34,783 nt of DNA from Anaerolineae bacterium (GCA_024653325.1 JANLFX010000028.1:1-34783), one strand, 5' to 3'; positions 17,715 to 25,798 are shown, counted from the first letter of the stretch. Program-made: numbers and translations. The notes: generated by a model not told the origin, from the letters alone.

Positions 17715-20288
17715 ATGGCACCCACGACGAAGCGGCCTTCCAACTCTTCGTGGTTAAATGTTCTCTCCTCCCTGCTCGTCCCTGGCCTAGGGCAGGTGTT
17801 ACAAGGGGAACGTACCCGGGGCATTAGCCTCTTCGCCACCGTGATCGTCCTGGCCGGATTGATCATCTGGCAGAGCTTATCGGTACTTTTCATCCCCCTG
17901 GCTGCCCTCTGGCTATGGGGCGTCTGGGACACCCTGCAACGCGAACGAGGAAGACCCTCCGGCCCCACCGCCCCATTCCTGTTGGCCGCTCTGATTGTAT
18001 ACGCCGCTGGAATAAAAGCGACCGAAATCGTCCCCCGGCGGATCATCACCGGCTGGCCAAACATTCAACCCATCGTCCATGCCCTGGTCCGGCCAGAGCT
18101 CCTGAAACATCCCACCGAGGACCGCATCGGATACCTGCCACTCCAGGTGCCCTGTATTGAGCCGCTGCCAGAACCAGGAGAAAACGCCAGCCAGGAACCT
18201 CGTCTGCACACAAACGTCCGCTGTGCCGGGATGGGCGAGACGATCATACTGGAAGGTGAGGGTTTCTTCCCGGAATTTGAGACGGAAATCTGGTGGCGCA
18301 ACCCCATCGGGGATTGGCAGAAAGTTATCAAGGACGGAATCCCCTTAACCGTGGTCACCGACGCGGAAGGACGGTTTCAGGTCAGTCTGCAAGTGCCCAC
18401 CACCGCCGTGCCCCTCGACCGGTTGCCCGGCCCCGGTGAGACGCAAACACATCGCGTGGAAGCCCGGCAACATAAGCCCTATGGATCACTCCAGCCCACA
18501 CAAACCCTGAGCCTGGTACTGAATAAGATCGGTGAGACGATTGCCCTGGCTTTTATCGCCACCGTGCTGGCGGTAATTTTCGCTCTACCGGTCAGTCTCC
18601 TGGCCTCACGAAATCTGATGTGGGGTAACCCGGCTTCGCGCGCTGTCTACTACGCGGTGCGGGCGGTCTTGAACATCGTCCGCTCGGTAGAGACGCTGAT
18701 GTGGGCCATCATTTTCGTCGTTTGGGTAGGACAGGGCCCTTATGCTGGCACTCTGGCCCTGCTGCTCCACTCCATCGCTGCGTTGGGTAAGCTCTACTCC
18801 GAGGCGATTGAGGGCATTGACCCCGGTCCAATCGAAGCCATCCGGGCTACCGGGGCTACCTGGTCCCAGGTGGTCGTCTACGCCGTGCTACCCCAATTCA
18901 TGCCCTCCTTTCTCTCCTTCACGCTCTACCGTTGGGACATCAACGTGCGCATGTCCACGGTGATAGGCCTGGTGTGTGATGCAGGACTGGGTTTCCTGGT
19001 CATCCAATGGATTCGTTTGAGCCGCTACAATGCAATGGCCACGGCCATCATCGCCATCGTTCTGGTGGTAGCTATCCTGGATTACGTCAGCGCGTTTCTG
19101 CGCCAACGGGTCATCGAAGGCGTGCCCTCTGTCCGGCGACGCGGTTGGTTCAGGCGCTACGCCGTGCCCGCGATGGTGACCATTGCGCTCCTGGCTCTGT
19201 TCGTTTGGTCCTGGCAGGTAGCTCAGATTGACATTGCCACTTTTGTCACCGGCATTCCCGACGGTCTGCGCCTGGCCAGCAGGTTTTTTCCTGAATTGAT
19301 CACCCGACCCACCGAGGAAGTCAGCGTGTCCGCCGCCCTACCCGTCCCTTGCGGGGCGGCTGAGCCTACCCCGCAGCCGCCGAGTGGTCCCAGGGTGAAT
19401 CTCTCGCTATCCTGCGCCTCTCCTGGGGATCCGCTGGTGATCACTGGCCACGAACTGCCGCCCAATACGCGCGTCTCGGTACGCTGGCTTCTTCCCGACG
19501 GACGCTACCTGCGCATCCAGAAAGACTGTTGCGACACCGACAGCATGGGAAATTTCCGCCTGGAGACGAAAGTCCACCCGCTTTTGGAAGTAAATCCCCA
19601 GGAGGAACAAATCCAACCCGGTGGTGTGGCAGTAGTCTGGAAGCAGGCTATCGGTGGCCCGAGGCCCAGTGAAGCCCTCACGACTACTTTCAACCTTTCC
19701 CTGGTCACCCTGCTGATGGCCTTGATAGCGACAACTTTGGGCTCGGTGGTCGCCATCCCGGTGAGTTTCTTCGCCGCCCGTAACGTGATGGGCAGGAGTA
19801 TTGTCGGCCAGGCTATCTACAACTTTTCCCGCACCGTTTTCAACCTGTGGCGCTCGATTGAACCAATGATCCTGGCGGTGATTAGCGCCAGTTGGTTGGG
19901 ATTTGGGCCCTTCGCCGGCGTGGTAGCTCTGGCGCTCAACAACATCCCCAACCTGGCCAAACTTTTCTCTGAGGCTATCGAAGAGATAGATGCCGGGCCA
20001 GTGGAGGCCATTACCGCCACCGGCGCCAATCGGCTGCAAACCCTGGTCTACGCGGTGGTGCCACAACTGATCCCTCGCTTCCTGGCCTATATCCTTTACC
20101 AGTGGGACATCAACATCCGCATGTCCACCGTTATCGGCTACGTTGGGGGTGGTGGTATCGGCCAGCAATTCAGGACCTGGGTGGAGCTAGACATGTATGA
20201 AGCGGCGGGGGCGGCTGTCCTGGCCATCGTGGTCATGGTCTGGAGCATGGATTACATCAGCGGGCGGGTGCGGGAGAAAATGGTTTGA
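17715..20288 (+). CDS. phnE: Tandem-fused phosphonate-type ABC permease with two extracytoplasmic insert domains
   Basis: An 857-aa protein containing two PhnE-like permease modules (about 268-470 and 655-857). Each has an EAA-type coupling loop (YSEAIEGIDPGPIEAIRATG, 361-380; FSEAIEEIDAGPVEAITATG, 751-770) and a matching RWDINVRMSTVIG / QWDINIRMSTVIG segment. A short membrane region precedes each module (about 35-70 plus 88-104; and 484-502). Between it and the permease lies an extra domain (about 105-265 and 505-650) with related beta-rich sequence such as GETIILEGEGFFP / GDPLVITGHELPP. The inserts look Ig/IPT-like and probably face outside. The gene seems to have arisen by duplication and fusion, giving both half-channels in one chain. 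GGAGG precedes ATG 17715; larE starts 9 nt after the stop. Confidence 0.85.
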   Translation: MAPTTKRPSNSSWLNVLSSLLVPGLGQVLQGERTRGISLFATVIVLAGLIIWQSLSVLFIPLAALWLWGVWDTLQRERGRPSGPTAPFLLAALIVYAAGIKATEIVPRRIITGWPNIQPIVHALVRPELLKHPTEDRIGYLPLQVPCIEPLPEPGENASQEPRLHTNVRCAGMGETIILEGEGFFPEFETEIWWRNPIGDWQKVIKDGIPLTVVTDAEGRFQVSLQVPTTAVPLDRLPGPGETQTHRVEARQHKPYGSLQPTQTLSLVLNKIGETIALAFIATVLAVIFALPVSLLASRNLMWGNPASRAVYYAVRAVLNIVRSVETLMWAIIFVVWVGQGPYAGTLALLLHSIAALGKLYSEAIEGIDPGPIEAIRATGATWSQVVVYAVLPQFMPSFLSFTLYRWDINVRMSTVIGLVCDAGLGFLVIQWIRLSRYNAMATAIIAIVLVVAILDYVSAFLRQRVIEGVPSVRRRGWFRRYAVPAMVTIALLALFVWSWQVAQIDIATFVTGIPDGLRLASRFFPELITRPTEEVSVSAALPVPCGAAEPTPQPPSGPRVNLSLSCASPGDPLVITGHELPPNTRVSVRWLLPDGRYLRIQKDCCDTDSMGNFRLETKVHPLLEVNPQEEQIQPGGVAVVWKQAIGGPRPSEALTTTFNLSLVTLLMALIATTLGSVVAIPVSFFAARNVMGRSIVGQAIYNFSRTVFNLWRSIEPMILAVISASWLGFGPFAGVVALALNNIPNLAKLFSEAIEEIDAGPVEAITATGANRLQTLVYAVVPQLIPRFLAYILYQWDINIRMSTVIGYVGGGGIGQQFRTWVELDMYEAAGAAVLAIVVMVWSMDYISGRVREKMV

Positions 20289-20297
20289 AGGAAGGGG

Positions 20298-21170
20298 ATG
20301 CTTCAACAGCGACAAGGTTCGCATGTAAGCTCAATGCTCAGCAAGACGGCGCGCCTGCGGCAGATTATCGCTGATCTGGGAAACGCCGTCGTAGCCTTTT
20401 CCGGCGGCGTGGACAGCACTTATCTGCTTTCAGAATGCCTGGACGTGCTCGGTCCTGAAAATGTGCTGGCCATCACCGCTGAGGCCGAGATTCACCCCCG
20501 TGAGGAAATCACCGCTGCCCGCGAGACAGCCCGTCATCTGGGTGCACGCCATCGCGTCATCCGTCTGCACCCTTTGGACAACCCCCGCTTCTCCACCAAT
20601 CCCCCGGACCGCTGTTATTGGTGCAAGCGCGATTTGCTGACCGCTATCTCCGCCGTGGCTCAAAAAGAGGGGCTGACTTACGTGGTCCACGGAGCCAATG
20701 CCGACGACGTGGGTGACTACCGGCCGGGCAACCGTGCCGCTCAAGAGCTGGGGGTACGCGCACCGCTGCTGGAGGCCGGGCTGACGAAAGAGGAAATACG
20801 CCAACTCGCTCGCGAGAAAGGACTGCCCACCTGGAACCGGCCGGCTCAGGCCTGCCTGGCCACCCGCTTTCCCTACGGAACACCCCTCAGCGAAGAAGGA
20901 TTACACCGGGTAGAAGCGGCAGAAGCGTTCCTGCAGGCCGAGTTCGGGCTGGAGGGTTTTCGTGTACGTGATCATTACCCCGTCGCCCGCCTGGAGGTAG
21001 CGCCCGCCGATTGGCCACGCCTGCTGGCCGAAGACGCGCGAACGCGCCTCGTAGCCCGCTTGCGAGAGCTGGGCTACGTTTACGTCACCCTCGACCTGGC
21101 TGGATTTCGCTCCGGCAGCATGAATGAAGTGCTACCCACAGACAAGCAGGAGGACACCACCGATGGCTGA
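20298..21170 (+). CDS. larE: ATP-dependent sacrificial sulfur transferase LarE
   Basis: A 290-aa PP-loop enzyme with SGGVDSTYLL (35-44) binding ATP, the DRCYWCKRDLL motif (C106, C109) and RPAQACLATRFPYG with C186, the likely sulfur-donor position. LarE adenylates the P2CMN intermediate and transfers sulfur to it during synthesis of the nickel-pincer nucleotide used by lactate racemase and related enzymes. ATG 20298 follows AAGGA at close spacing; ATG 20334 is an alternative that would place the Cys at 174, near the position known from Lactiplantibacillus LarE. It overlaps larB by 8 nt and follows phnE closely, so it is part of one operon. Confidence 0.92.
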   Translation: MLQQRQGSHVSSMLSKTARLRQIIADLGNAVVAFSGGVDSTYLLSECLDVLGPENVLAITAEAEIHPREEITAARETARHLGARHRVIRLHPLDNPRFSTNPPDRCYWCKRDLLTAISAVAQKEGLTYVVHGANADDVGDYRPGNRAAQELGVRAPLLEAGLTKEEIRQLAREKGLPTWNRPAQACLATRFPYGTPLSEEGLHRVEAAEAFLQAEFGLEGFRVRDHYPVARLEVAPADWPRLLAEDARTRLVARLRELGYVYVTLDLAGFRSGSMNEVLPTDKQEDTTDG

Positions 21171-21873
21171 GCTCCAGTTCGCCCGCCCGGACTTCAACCG
21201 CCACGAGCGAAAGGGCGTGCCAGAAGTCATCCTGGCCGAGCACAAGGATGTGGACCAGGTTATAGAGATAACCCGCCGCTTTTTGGAAGCCGAGGGGCGG
21301 GCCATCCTCAGCCGCGTTCCACCGGAAATGGAGAGGCGATTGCGGGCGGAGTTCATAGCTTTCGACATCGAATGGCATCCCGTGCCCCGGGCGATGGTTT
21401 TGCGCCGCTCCGGCACCACCCCGCCGAGCCTGGGAGGACGGGTAGGCATTCTCACGGCGGGCACTTCAGACGTGCCCATCGCCGAGGAAGCGGCCCTCCT
21501 CTGCCGCGAGATGGGTTGCGAAGTACATACCGCTTATGATGTGGGGGTGGCCGGATTGCACCGCCTGTTCGAACCGCTGGAGCACTTGCTGAATCAGGCC
21601 CAGGTGGACGTGATTATTGTCGCCGCGGGCATGGACGGCGCTTTGCCCTCAGTGGTCAGTGGCCTGGTGGACGTGCCGGTCATCGGATTGCCCACCTCGG
21701 TCGGTTACGGGTTGGGTGGCCAGGGAGTGGCGGCCCTGTTGACCATGCTCCAGACCTGTTCACCTGGCATGGCTGTGGTCAACATTGACAACGGCATCGG
21801 CGCGGCGGCTATCGCTGGACTGATCGCCAACCGCGCAGCCGCCGCCAGACGAGAACACCCACGCAATACGTAA
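21163..21873 (+). CDS. larB: Pyridinium-3,5-biscarboxylic acid mononucleotide synthase LarB
   Basis: A 236-aa protein with the LarB N-terminal segment (ARPDFNRHERKGVPEVILAE) and a PurE-like C-terminal domain showing ILTAGTSDVPIAEEA, AGMDGALPSVV and GLPTSVGYG. LarB carboxylates nicotinic acid adenine dinucleotide and cleaves off AMP, the first step to the nickel-pincer cofactor. ATG 21163 overlaps the larE stop; AGGAGG at 21148-21153 gives a good ribosome site, while the in-frame ATG 21124 lies deep inside larE. The last codons (REHPRNT) fall in an ACGCAATACG-type repeat shared with 635-718. Confidence 0.92.
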   Translation: MAELQFARPDFNRHERKGVPEVILAEHKDVDQVIEITRRFLEAEGRAILSRVPPEMERRLRAEFIAFDIEWHPVPRAMVLRRSGTTPPSLGGRVGILTAGTSDVPIAEEAALLCREMGCEVHTAYDVGVAGLHRLFEPLEHLLNQAQVDVIIVAAGMDGALPSVVSGLVDVPVIGLPTSVGYGLGGQGVAALLTMLQTCSPGMAVVNIDNGIGAAAIAGLIANRAAAARREHPRNT

Positions 21874-21887
21874 CACGCACCACGCTA
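21862..21887. repeat. ACGCAATACG-type repeat at the larB/larC junction
   Basis: ACGCAATACG then ACGCACCACGCT nearly repeats 694-712, where the same two motifs occur. It covers the last larB codons and its stop. Confidence 0.55.
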
Positions 21888-21897
21888 GGGAGGGACC

Positions 21898-23097
21898 ATG
21901 CCATCACGAATTGTCTACTTCGACTGCTTCTCCGGAGCCAGCGGCGACATGCTACTCGGCGCCTTACTCGACGCCGGATTACCGCTGGAACGCTTGCAAG
22001 CCGAGCTAGATAAACTGCCCCTGGCGGGCTATGAACTGGCGTTGGAGCATCAGGTACGCCACGGAATCGCCGGCAGCAAGCTCCACGTGCGCGATACCCT
22101 GGGCACACACCCGGCCCGCCATCCACAGGACGTATACGCCCTCCTTGAAGCCAGCTCCCTCCCACCAGAGGTGAAGACCCGCAGCCGGGCTGTATTCGCC
22201 AGACTGGCCCGGGCTGAGGCTAAAGTCCACGGCATCCCTGAAGAAGAAATCCATTTCCACGAAATCGGCGCGGTAGACAGCATCGTGGACATCGTGGGGG
22301 TGGTGGCCGGGTTGCACATCCTGGATGTGACGACGGTCTATGCCTCGCCCCTGCCCCTGGGCAGCGGTTTCATCGAGACGGCGCACGGCCGCTTACCGGT
22401 GCCTGCCCCCGCCACCCTGACCATCCTCTCCGAGGTGAACGCGCCCACTATACCCCATCCGGCGCAAACCGAACTGGTTACCCCCACCGCCGCCGCCCTC
22501 CTGGCCGAGTTGGCCTGCTTCCAGCGCCCGCCGATGAAAGTACAGACTGTGGGCATCGGCTTCGGCGACAAACAATTCCCCTGGCCCAACGGCCTGCGCG
22601 TCTGGCTGGGCGAACCTTTCCACGCCGCGCAAACCGAAGCAGACCAGGTCGTGCTCCTGGAATGCAATCTGGATGATATTACCGGCGAGGCTCTGGGCTA
22701 TATGATGGAGCGCCTGTTCGCTGCTGGCGCATTAGACGTGTGGTTCACACCCATCTACATGAAGAAGAACCGCCCGGCGACCATGCTCTCCGTACTGGCT
22801 CCGGCGGGTGAGGCCGAGACTCTGGGACTCGTCCTTCTGCGGGAGACGCCGACGCTGGGCCTGCGCATGACCCCACCCCTGCACCGCTGGAAAACGGGAC
22901 GCCAAATTCAGGAGGTTCAGACCCCGTGGGGGATAGTGCGAGTCAAGAAAAAACTGCTGGGCGACGAGGTGATCAGCGCTGCGCCGGAATATGAGGATTG
23001 TGCGCGGATCGCGCGGGAGCACGGCGTGCCTCTGACCGAGGTATACGTTGCCGCTCGTCGGGTGGCTATGGAGGAGGGTGGTGAGTACCAACCCTGA
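21898..23097 (+). CDS. larC: Nickel insertion protein LarC (single frame)
   Basis: A 399-aa LarC: N-terminal YFDCFSGASGDMLLGALLDAG, the HFHEIGAVDSIVDIVG motif, APATLTIL, and a C-terminal part with ECNLDDITGEALGYMMERL and FTPIYMKKNRPATMLSV. LarC is the CTP-dependent nickel inserter that completes the pincer cofactor. In Lactiplantibacillus, larC is split into two frames joined by programmed frameshifting; here the reading frame is continuous. AGGGAGGG precedes ATG 21898. The glycosyltransferase downstream overlaps its end by 17 bp. No larA is present in the window, so the client enzyme is encoded elsewhere. Confidence 0.92.
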   Translation: MPSRIVYFDCFSGASGDMLLGALLDAGLPLERLQAELDKLPLAGYELALEHQVRHGIAGSKLHVRDTLGTHPARHPQDVYALLEASSLPPEVKTRSRAVFARLARAEAKVHGIPEEEIHFHEIGAVDSIVDIVGVVAGLHILDVTTVYASPLPLGSGFIETAHGRLPVPAPATLTILSEVNAPTIPHPAQTELVTPTAAALLAELACFQRPPMKVQTVGIGFGDKQFPWPNGLRVWLGEPFHAAQTEADQVVLLECNLDDITGEALGYMMERLFAAGALDVWFTPIYMKKNRPATMLSVLAPAGEAETLGLVLLRETPTLGLRMTPPLHRWKTGRQIQEVQTPWGIVRVKKKLLGDEVISAAPEYEDCARIAREHGVPLTEVYVAARRVAMEEGGEYQP

Positions 23098-24052
23098 CCT
23101 GGGCATCGTCATCGTCAGTTGGAACGTGCGTGACCTGCTGGCCCGTTGCCTGGATTCAGTCTATGCCAGCCTGGCTCGTTCCAACCTGCGCGGCGAGATA
23201 TGGGTGGTGGACAATGCGTCAACCGACGGCAGTGTCGAGATGGTCCGCCACCGGTTTCCGCAGATACACCTTATCGCCAACGCTGATAACAAGGGCTTCG
23301 CCGCCGCCAATAATCAGGCCTTGCGGGCAATGGGGTTGGACAATGCGCAATGCATAATGCCCAATGCACAATTGCCGCGCTACGCGATGTTGCTGAACCC
23401 AGATACGGAGGTGCGGGAGGATGCGCTGGGTGTGTTGATACGTTTCATGGACGAAACACCCACGGCAGGAGTATGTGGCGCCCGTCTCACCTACCCCGAC
23501 GGGACCTTTCAGCACTCTGCTTTCGGCTTTCCCACCTTGGCCCAGGTCTTTCTCGACTTTTTTCCCCTACACTGGCGGCTGCTGGAATCGCGGTTGAATG
23601 GTCGCTATCCGCATCGCCTCTATGAGCGGGGCGAACCTTTTGCGATTGACCATCCTTTGGGAGCGGCGATGCTGGTCCGCCGCGAGACCATCGCCCAGGT
23701 GGGGCTGCTGGATGAGGGATACCGCATCTACGTCGAGGAGATTGATTGGTGCATGCGCATTAAACGCGCTGGCTGGGCAGTGTACTGTGTGCCCCGTGCC
23801 GAGGTCATTCACCATGAGGCGCAGAGCACGCGACAGGTGCGTCCGCAGATGATCGTCGCTCTGTGGCGCAGCCGTTTCTACCTGTTTGAGAAGCACTACC
23901 GCCCGTCATTCCGTTGGATGGCGCGACGCATCGTGCGCGCCGGGATGCGAGCCGAGGCACGACGAGCGCGAGAGGCATATCGGTGTGGCGCATTAAACAC
24001 GGAGGAATTGGCCGCCCGGCTGGCAGCCTATCAAGAAGTAGCAACCCTATAA
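23081..24052 (+). CDS. Glycosyltransferase family 2 (rhamnosyl/dTDP-sugar type)
   Basis: A 323-aa GT2 enzyme with IVIVSWNVRDLLARCL, the nucleotide-site WVVDNASTDGSVEMV, ADNKGFAAANNQALR, the DxD-like LLNPDTEV and EEIDWCMRIKRAGW. Such enzymes transfer a sugar from a nucleotide donor to a surface-glycan acceptor on the cytoplasmic side. The start is GTG 23081 with GGAGG at 23070-23074; an ATG further upstream lies inside larC. Between AAANNQALRA and RYAMLLNPDTEV, family members usually have only a few residues; here there is extra NAQCIMPNAQLP, encoded by an AATGC-rich direct repeat (23341-23375). It is the last gene of the phn-lar run and is not obviously related to it in function. Confidence 0.87.
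   Translation: MSTNPDLGIVIVSWNVRDLLARCLDSVYASLARSNLRGEIWVVDNASTDGSVEMVRHRFPQIHLIANADNKGFAAANNQALRAMGLDNAQCIMPNAQLPRYAMLLNPDTEVREDALGVLIRFMDETPTAGVCGARLTYPDGTFQHSAFGFPTLAQVFLDFFPLHWRLLESRLNGRYPHRLYERGEPFAIDHPLGAAMLVRRETIAQVGLLDEGYRIYVEEIDWCMRIKRAGWAVYCVPRAEVIHHEAQSTRQVRPQMIVALWRSRFYLFEKHYRPSFRWMARRIVRAGMRAEARRAREAYRCGALNTEELAARLAAYQEVATL
23341..23375. repeat. AATGC-type direct repeat inside a glycosyltransferase gene
   Basis: CAATGC occurs at 23341 and 23348, with related ATAATGC and CCAATGC copies next to them, ending in CACAATTGC. It encodes an in-frame insert of about 11 residues relative to typical GT2 proteins. Confidence 0.6.
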
Positions 24053-24079
24053 AAACAAAAAGCTCCCACCCAGGAGCTT
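24050..24079 (-). terminator. Intrinsic terminator of the 45-aa membrane protein gene
   Basis: On the minus strand, stem AAGCTCC / GGAGCTT (24079-24073 and 24066-24060) is followed by TTTTGTTTTT. The T-run overlaps the stop codon of the convergent glycosyltransferase gene. On the plus strand no U-tract follows. Confidence 0.7.
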
Positions 24080-24098
24080 GTTGGAGAACCCCTCGTAA

Positions 24099-24118
24099 GG
24101 CAGGTTTCCAAACCTGCC
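24099..24118. repeat. REP-like palindrome GGCAGGTTT/AAACCTGCC
   Basis: A perfect 9-bp inverted repeat with a 2-nt loop, located between two convergent genes. It has no U-tract. Confidence 0.6.
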
Positions 24119-24138
24119 GCCCATCGCCGGCGGGCTGC

Positions 24139-24276
24139 TCAGGCGCGCAAATCCCGCCACCAAAGGTTCACCAGAGGTATACCCAATCCCAGGAAGATAA
24201 GGACGCCGCCCAAGACAATGAACAGGCCCAAACCGACTCCCAGCCAGATAGCCACTTCTAGAATTTGCCCTAACAT
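24139..24276 (-). CDS. Small membrane protein (45 aa)
   Basis: A 45-aa ORF with one long hydrophobic segment (about 6-37, IWLGVGLGLFIVLGG and following) and a short tail with WWRDLRA. It has its own signals: GGAG about 9 nt upstream of ATG 24276, a TTGAGT-N18-TATAAT promoter at 24352-24381, and an intrinsic terminator at 24050-24079. That complete set argues it is a real gene despite its size. The much longer frame that reads through it from 24822 is antisense to a glycosyltransferase and is rejected. It is not assignable to a family; single-helix regulators of larger envelope complexes look like this, but that is inference. Confidence 0.65.
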   Translation of the reverse strand: MLGQILEVAIWLGVGLGLFIVLGGVLIFLGLGIPLVNLWWRDLRA

Positions 24277-24351
24277 TCTCAACGTCTCCTTTGCGTCCAG
24301 TCTCAACCGATAAACCCGGTTACTGGTCGCTGGTGAGTGGTTGCTAGTTAC

Positions 24352-24381
24352 ATTATAAACCCATATCGGGTATGGACTCAA
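24352..24381 (-). promoter_or_regulatory. Promoter of the 45-aa membrane protein gene, with palindrome in spacer
   Basis: On the minus strand, TTGAGT (24381-24376), 18 nt and TATAAT (24357-24352). The spacer contains an imperfect palindrome CCATATCGGGTATGG (24361-24375), a possible operator. It lies in the divergent space before the WaaE-like glycosyltransferase. Confidence 0.5.
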
Positions 24382-24435
24382 GGTATCTAGAGTAAAGATT
24401 GCGTAAAAATCGCGGGTAAATTGCGAAAGGCCAAC

Positions 24436-25185
24436 GTGAACCAGCAAGTGATAGCTGTCATCCTCACCAAAAACGAGGAGGCGCATATTGCAGACTGTAT
24501 CGAAAGCCTGCAGTGGACCGACGGGGTGCTCGTTTTTGATTCTTACAGCGAAGACCGCACGGTGGAGATCGCTCACACCCTGGGCGCTCAGGTAATTCAA
24601 CATCCTTTCCGGGGCTATGGCAGCCAACGCAACGCCGCTTTGGACGCGGTGGATGCCGAGTGGATCTTTTTCGTGGACGCGGACGAACGGGCCACTCCCC
24701 GGCTGGCCACTGAGATACGCCAGGTGATTGAGGACCACGCCTACGTCGGCTGGTGGGTGCCTCGTCACAACTACATCTTCGGCGGGATCGTTTACCATAC
24801 TGGCTGGTATCCCGATTACCAATTGCGGCTATTGCGCCGCCAGCGAGCCCGCTACGATCCCCAACGCGAGGTCCACGAAATCGTCATCCTCGACGGCGAG
24901 GCCGGATACCTGGAACACTCGCTGATCCATTATAACTATGCCACCGTGGGCCAGTTTCTAAACAAACAGCGGCGCTATGCCGATTATGACGCCCGCATTC
25001 TATGGGAACAGGGCATCCGCGCCCGTCCCCACAAGTTCATCACCCGCCCCTGGGCTGAGTTCTGTCGCCGGTACTTCACGCTCCAGGGCTACAAAGATGG
25101 ATGGCGCGGGCTATTGCTCAGCGGGCTGATGGCCTACTACCAGCTAGTAGTGTACAGCCGTCTCCGGCGATTGGGCAGCAATTGA
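24436..25185 (+). CDS. Glycosyltransferase family 2, WaaE/KdtX-like
   Basis: A 249-aa GT2 enzyme with AVILTKNEEAHIADCIESL, DSYSEDRTVEIA, GYGSQRNAALDAVDAEWIFFVDADERATP (the DAD metal site lies within it) and YHTGWYPDYQLRLLRR. This is the pattern of WaaE/KdtX-like beta-1,4-glucosyltransferases that act on lipopolysaccharide core or related glycolipids. GTG 24436 is preferred, with AAAGG (24426-24430) 5 nt upstream; TTG 24421 is the alternative in-frame start. It stands alone on the plus strand between the divergent 45-aa gene and the HNH gene. The real acceptor is unknown. Confidence 0.85.
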   Translation: MNQQVIAVILTKNEEAHIADCIESLQWTDGVLVFDSYSEDRTVEIAHTLGAQVIQHPFRGYGSQRNAALDAVDAEWIFFVDADERATPRLATEIRQVIEDHAYVGWWVPRHNYIFGGIVYHTGWYPDYQLRLLRRQRARYDPQREVHEIVILDGEAGYLEHSLIHYNYATVGQFLNKQRRYADYDARILWEQGIRARPHKFITRPWAEFCRRYFTLQGYKDGWRGLLLSGLMAYYQLVVYSRLRRLGSN

Positions 25186-25210
25186 CGGCAGAGGGTGTTT
25201 GTGCTATACT
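25182..25210 (+). promoter_or_regulatory. Sigma70-type promoter for the HNH gene
   Basis: TTGACG (25182-25187), 17-nt spacer, TATACT (25205-25210). The -35 box overlaps the preceding gene stop. The same hexamer pair is used for the UXS promoter. Confidence 0.65.
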
Positions 25211-25250
25211 TGATGGCATGAGGGAGAACATAACCAATGGAGACAGTCAA

Positions 25251-25754
25251 ATGAACGAGCCTGTGTTAGTTCTCAATCGAAATTTCGAGCCCCTCAACGT
25301 ATGTGGCATGCGGCGCGCCATCGGCCTTATCGTCGTGGGCAAGGCAGAGATACTGGAAAATGGACGGGGGTTCATTCGCACGCCGACCAGCGTTTTTCCA
25401 CGGCCATCGGTAATCCGCCTGGCGTACATGGTCCGACGGCCGCACCCCCGGGTGAAGCTGACCAAGAAGGAAATCTTTCGCCGCGATGATTACCGCTGCC
25501 AGTATTGTGGCCAGCCATCTGCTCACCTGACCGTGGACCACGTTGTTCCACGCCATCGGGGTGGAACGCATAGCTGGAGCAATCTGGTCAGTGCCTGCCC
25601 GGCTTGCAACCGACGGAAAGGGGGCAAAACTCTGCAGGAAGCACACATGTCCCTGCTCAAACAGCCCACCGAACCGCAGGCCAGTGCCTTTTATCTGTTT
25701 GGCCATCACCTGAAGCACAACACCGAGTGGAGAAAATTCATCGAGGGGTGGTAA
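25251..25754 (+). CDS. HNH endonuclease (McrA-like, zinc-finger type)
   Basis: A 167-aa protein with an HNH core: D96-H97 in LTVDHVVPRHRGG, N111 in WSNLVSAC and N120 in CNRRKGGKT, plus two CxxC pairs (C83/C86 and C116/C119) that would bind structural zinc. The N-terminal part (VLVLNRNFEPLNVCGMRRAIGLI) is shared with a widespread single-gene HNH family in environmental bacteria. A nicking or repair role is often proposed but not shown. ATG 25251 has GGAGA 7 nt upstream. It has its own promoter and terminator, so it is monocistronic; there is no restriction-methylation partner nearby. Confidence 0.85.
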   Translation: MNEPVLVLNRNFEPLNVCGMRRAIGLIVVGKAEILENGRGFIRTPTSVFPRPSVIRLAYMVRRPHPRVKLTKKEIFRRDDYRCQYCGQPSAHLTVDHVVPRHRGGTHSWSNLVSACPACNRRKGGKTLQEAHMSLLKQPTEPQASAFYLFGHHLKHNTEWRKFIEGW

Positions 25755-25761
25755 GGGAAAC

Positions 25762-25798
25762 AAAAAGCGGGAGGGAACGAAAATCCCTCCCGCTTTTT
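25762..25798. terminator. Bidirectional intrinsic terminator between HNH and carbamate kinase genes
   Basis: A 15-bp perfect stem (AAAAAGCGGGAGGGA, 25762-25776, with its complement 25784-25798) and a 7-nt loop. It is U-rich in both directions and is placed between two convergent genes. Confidence 0.9.

Noticed and set aside
15963-20288. Nickel or cobalt importer instead of a phosphonate-type one (because lar genes follow)
   Set aside because: The substrate-binding protein has the STSG anion-binding motif and the permease and ATPase match the Phn group; no His-rich or nickel-binding pattern was seen.
24139-24822. Long minus-strand frame of 227 aa
   Set aside because: It is antisense to the WaaE-like glycosyltransferase over most of its length. 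Only its last 45 codons, with their own ribosome site and promoter, are credible.
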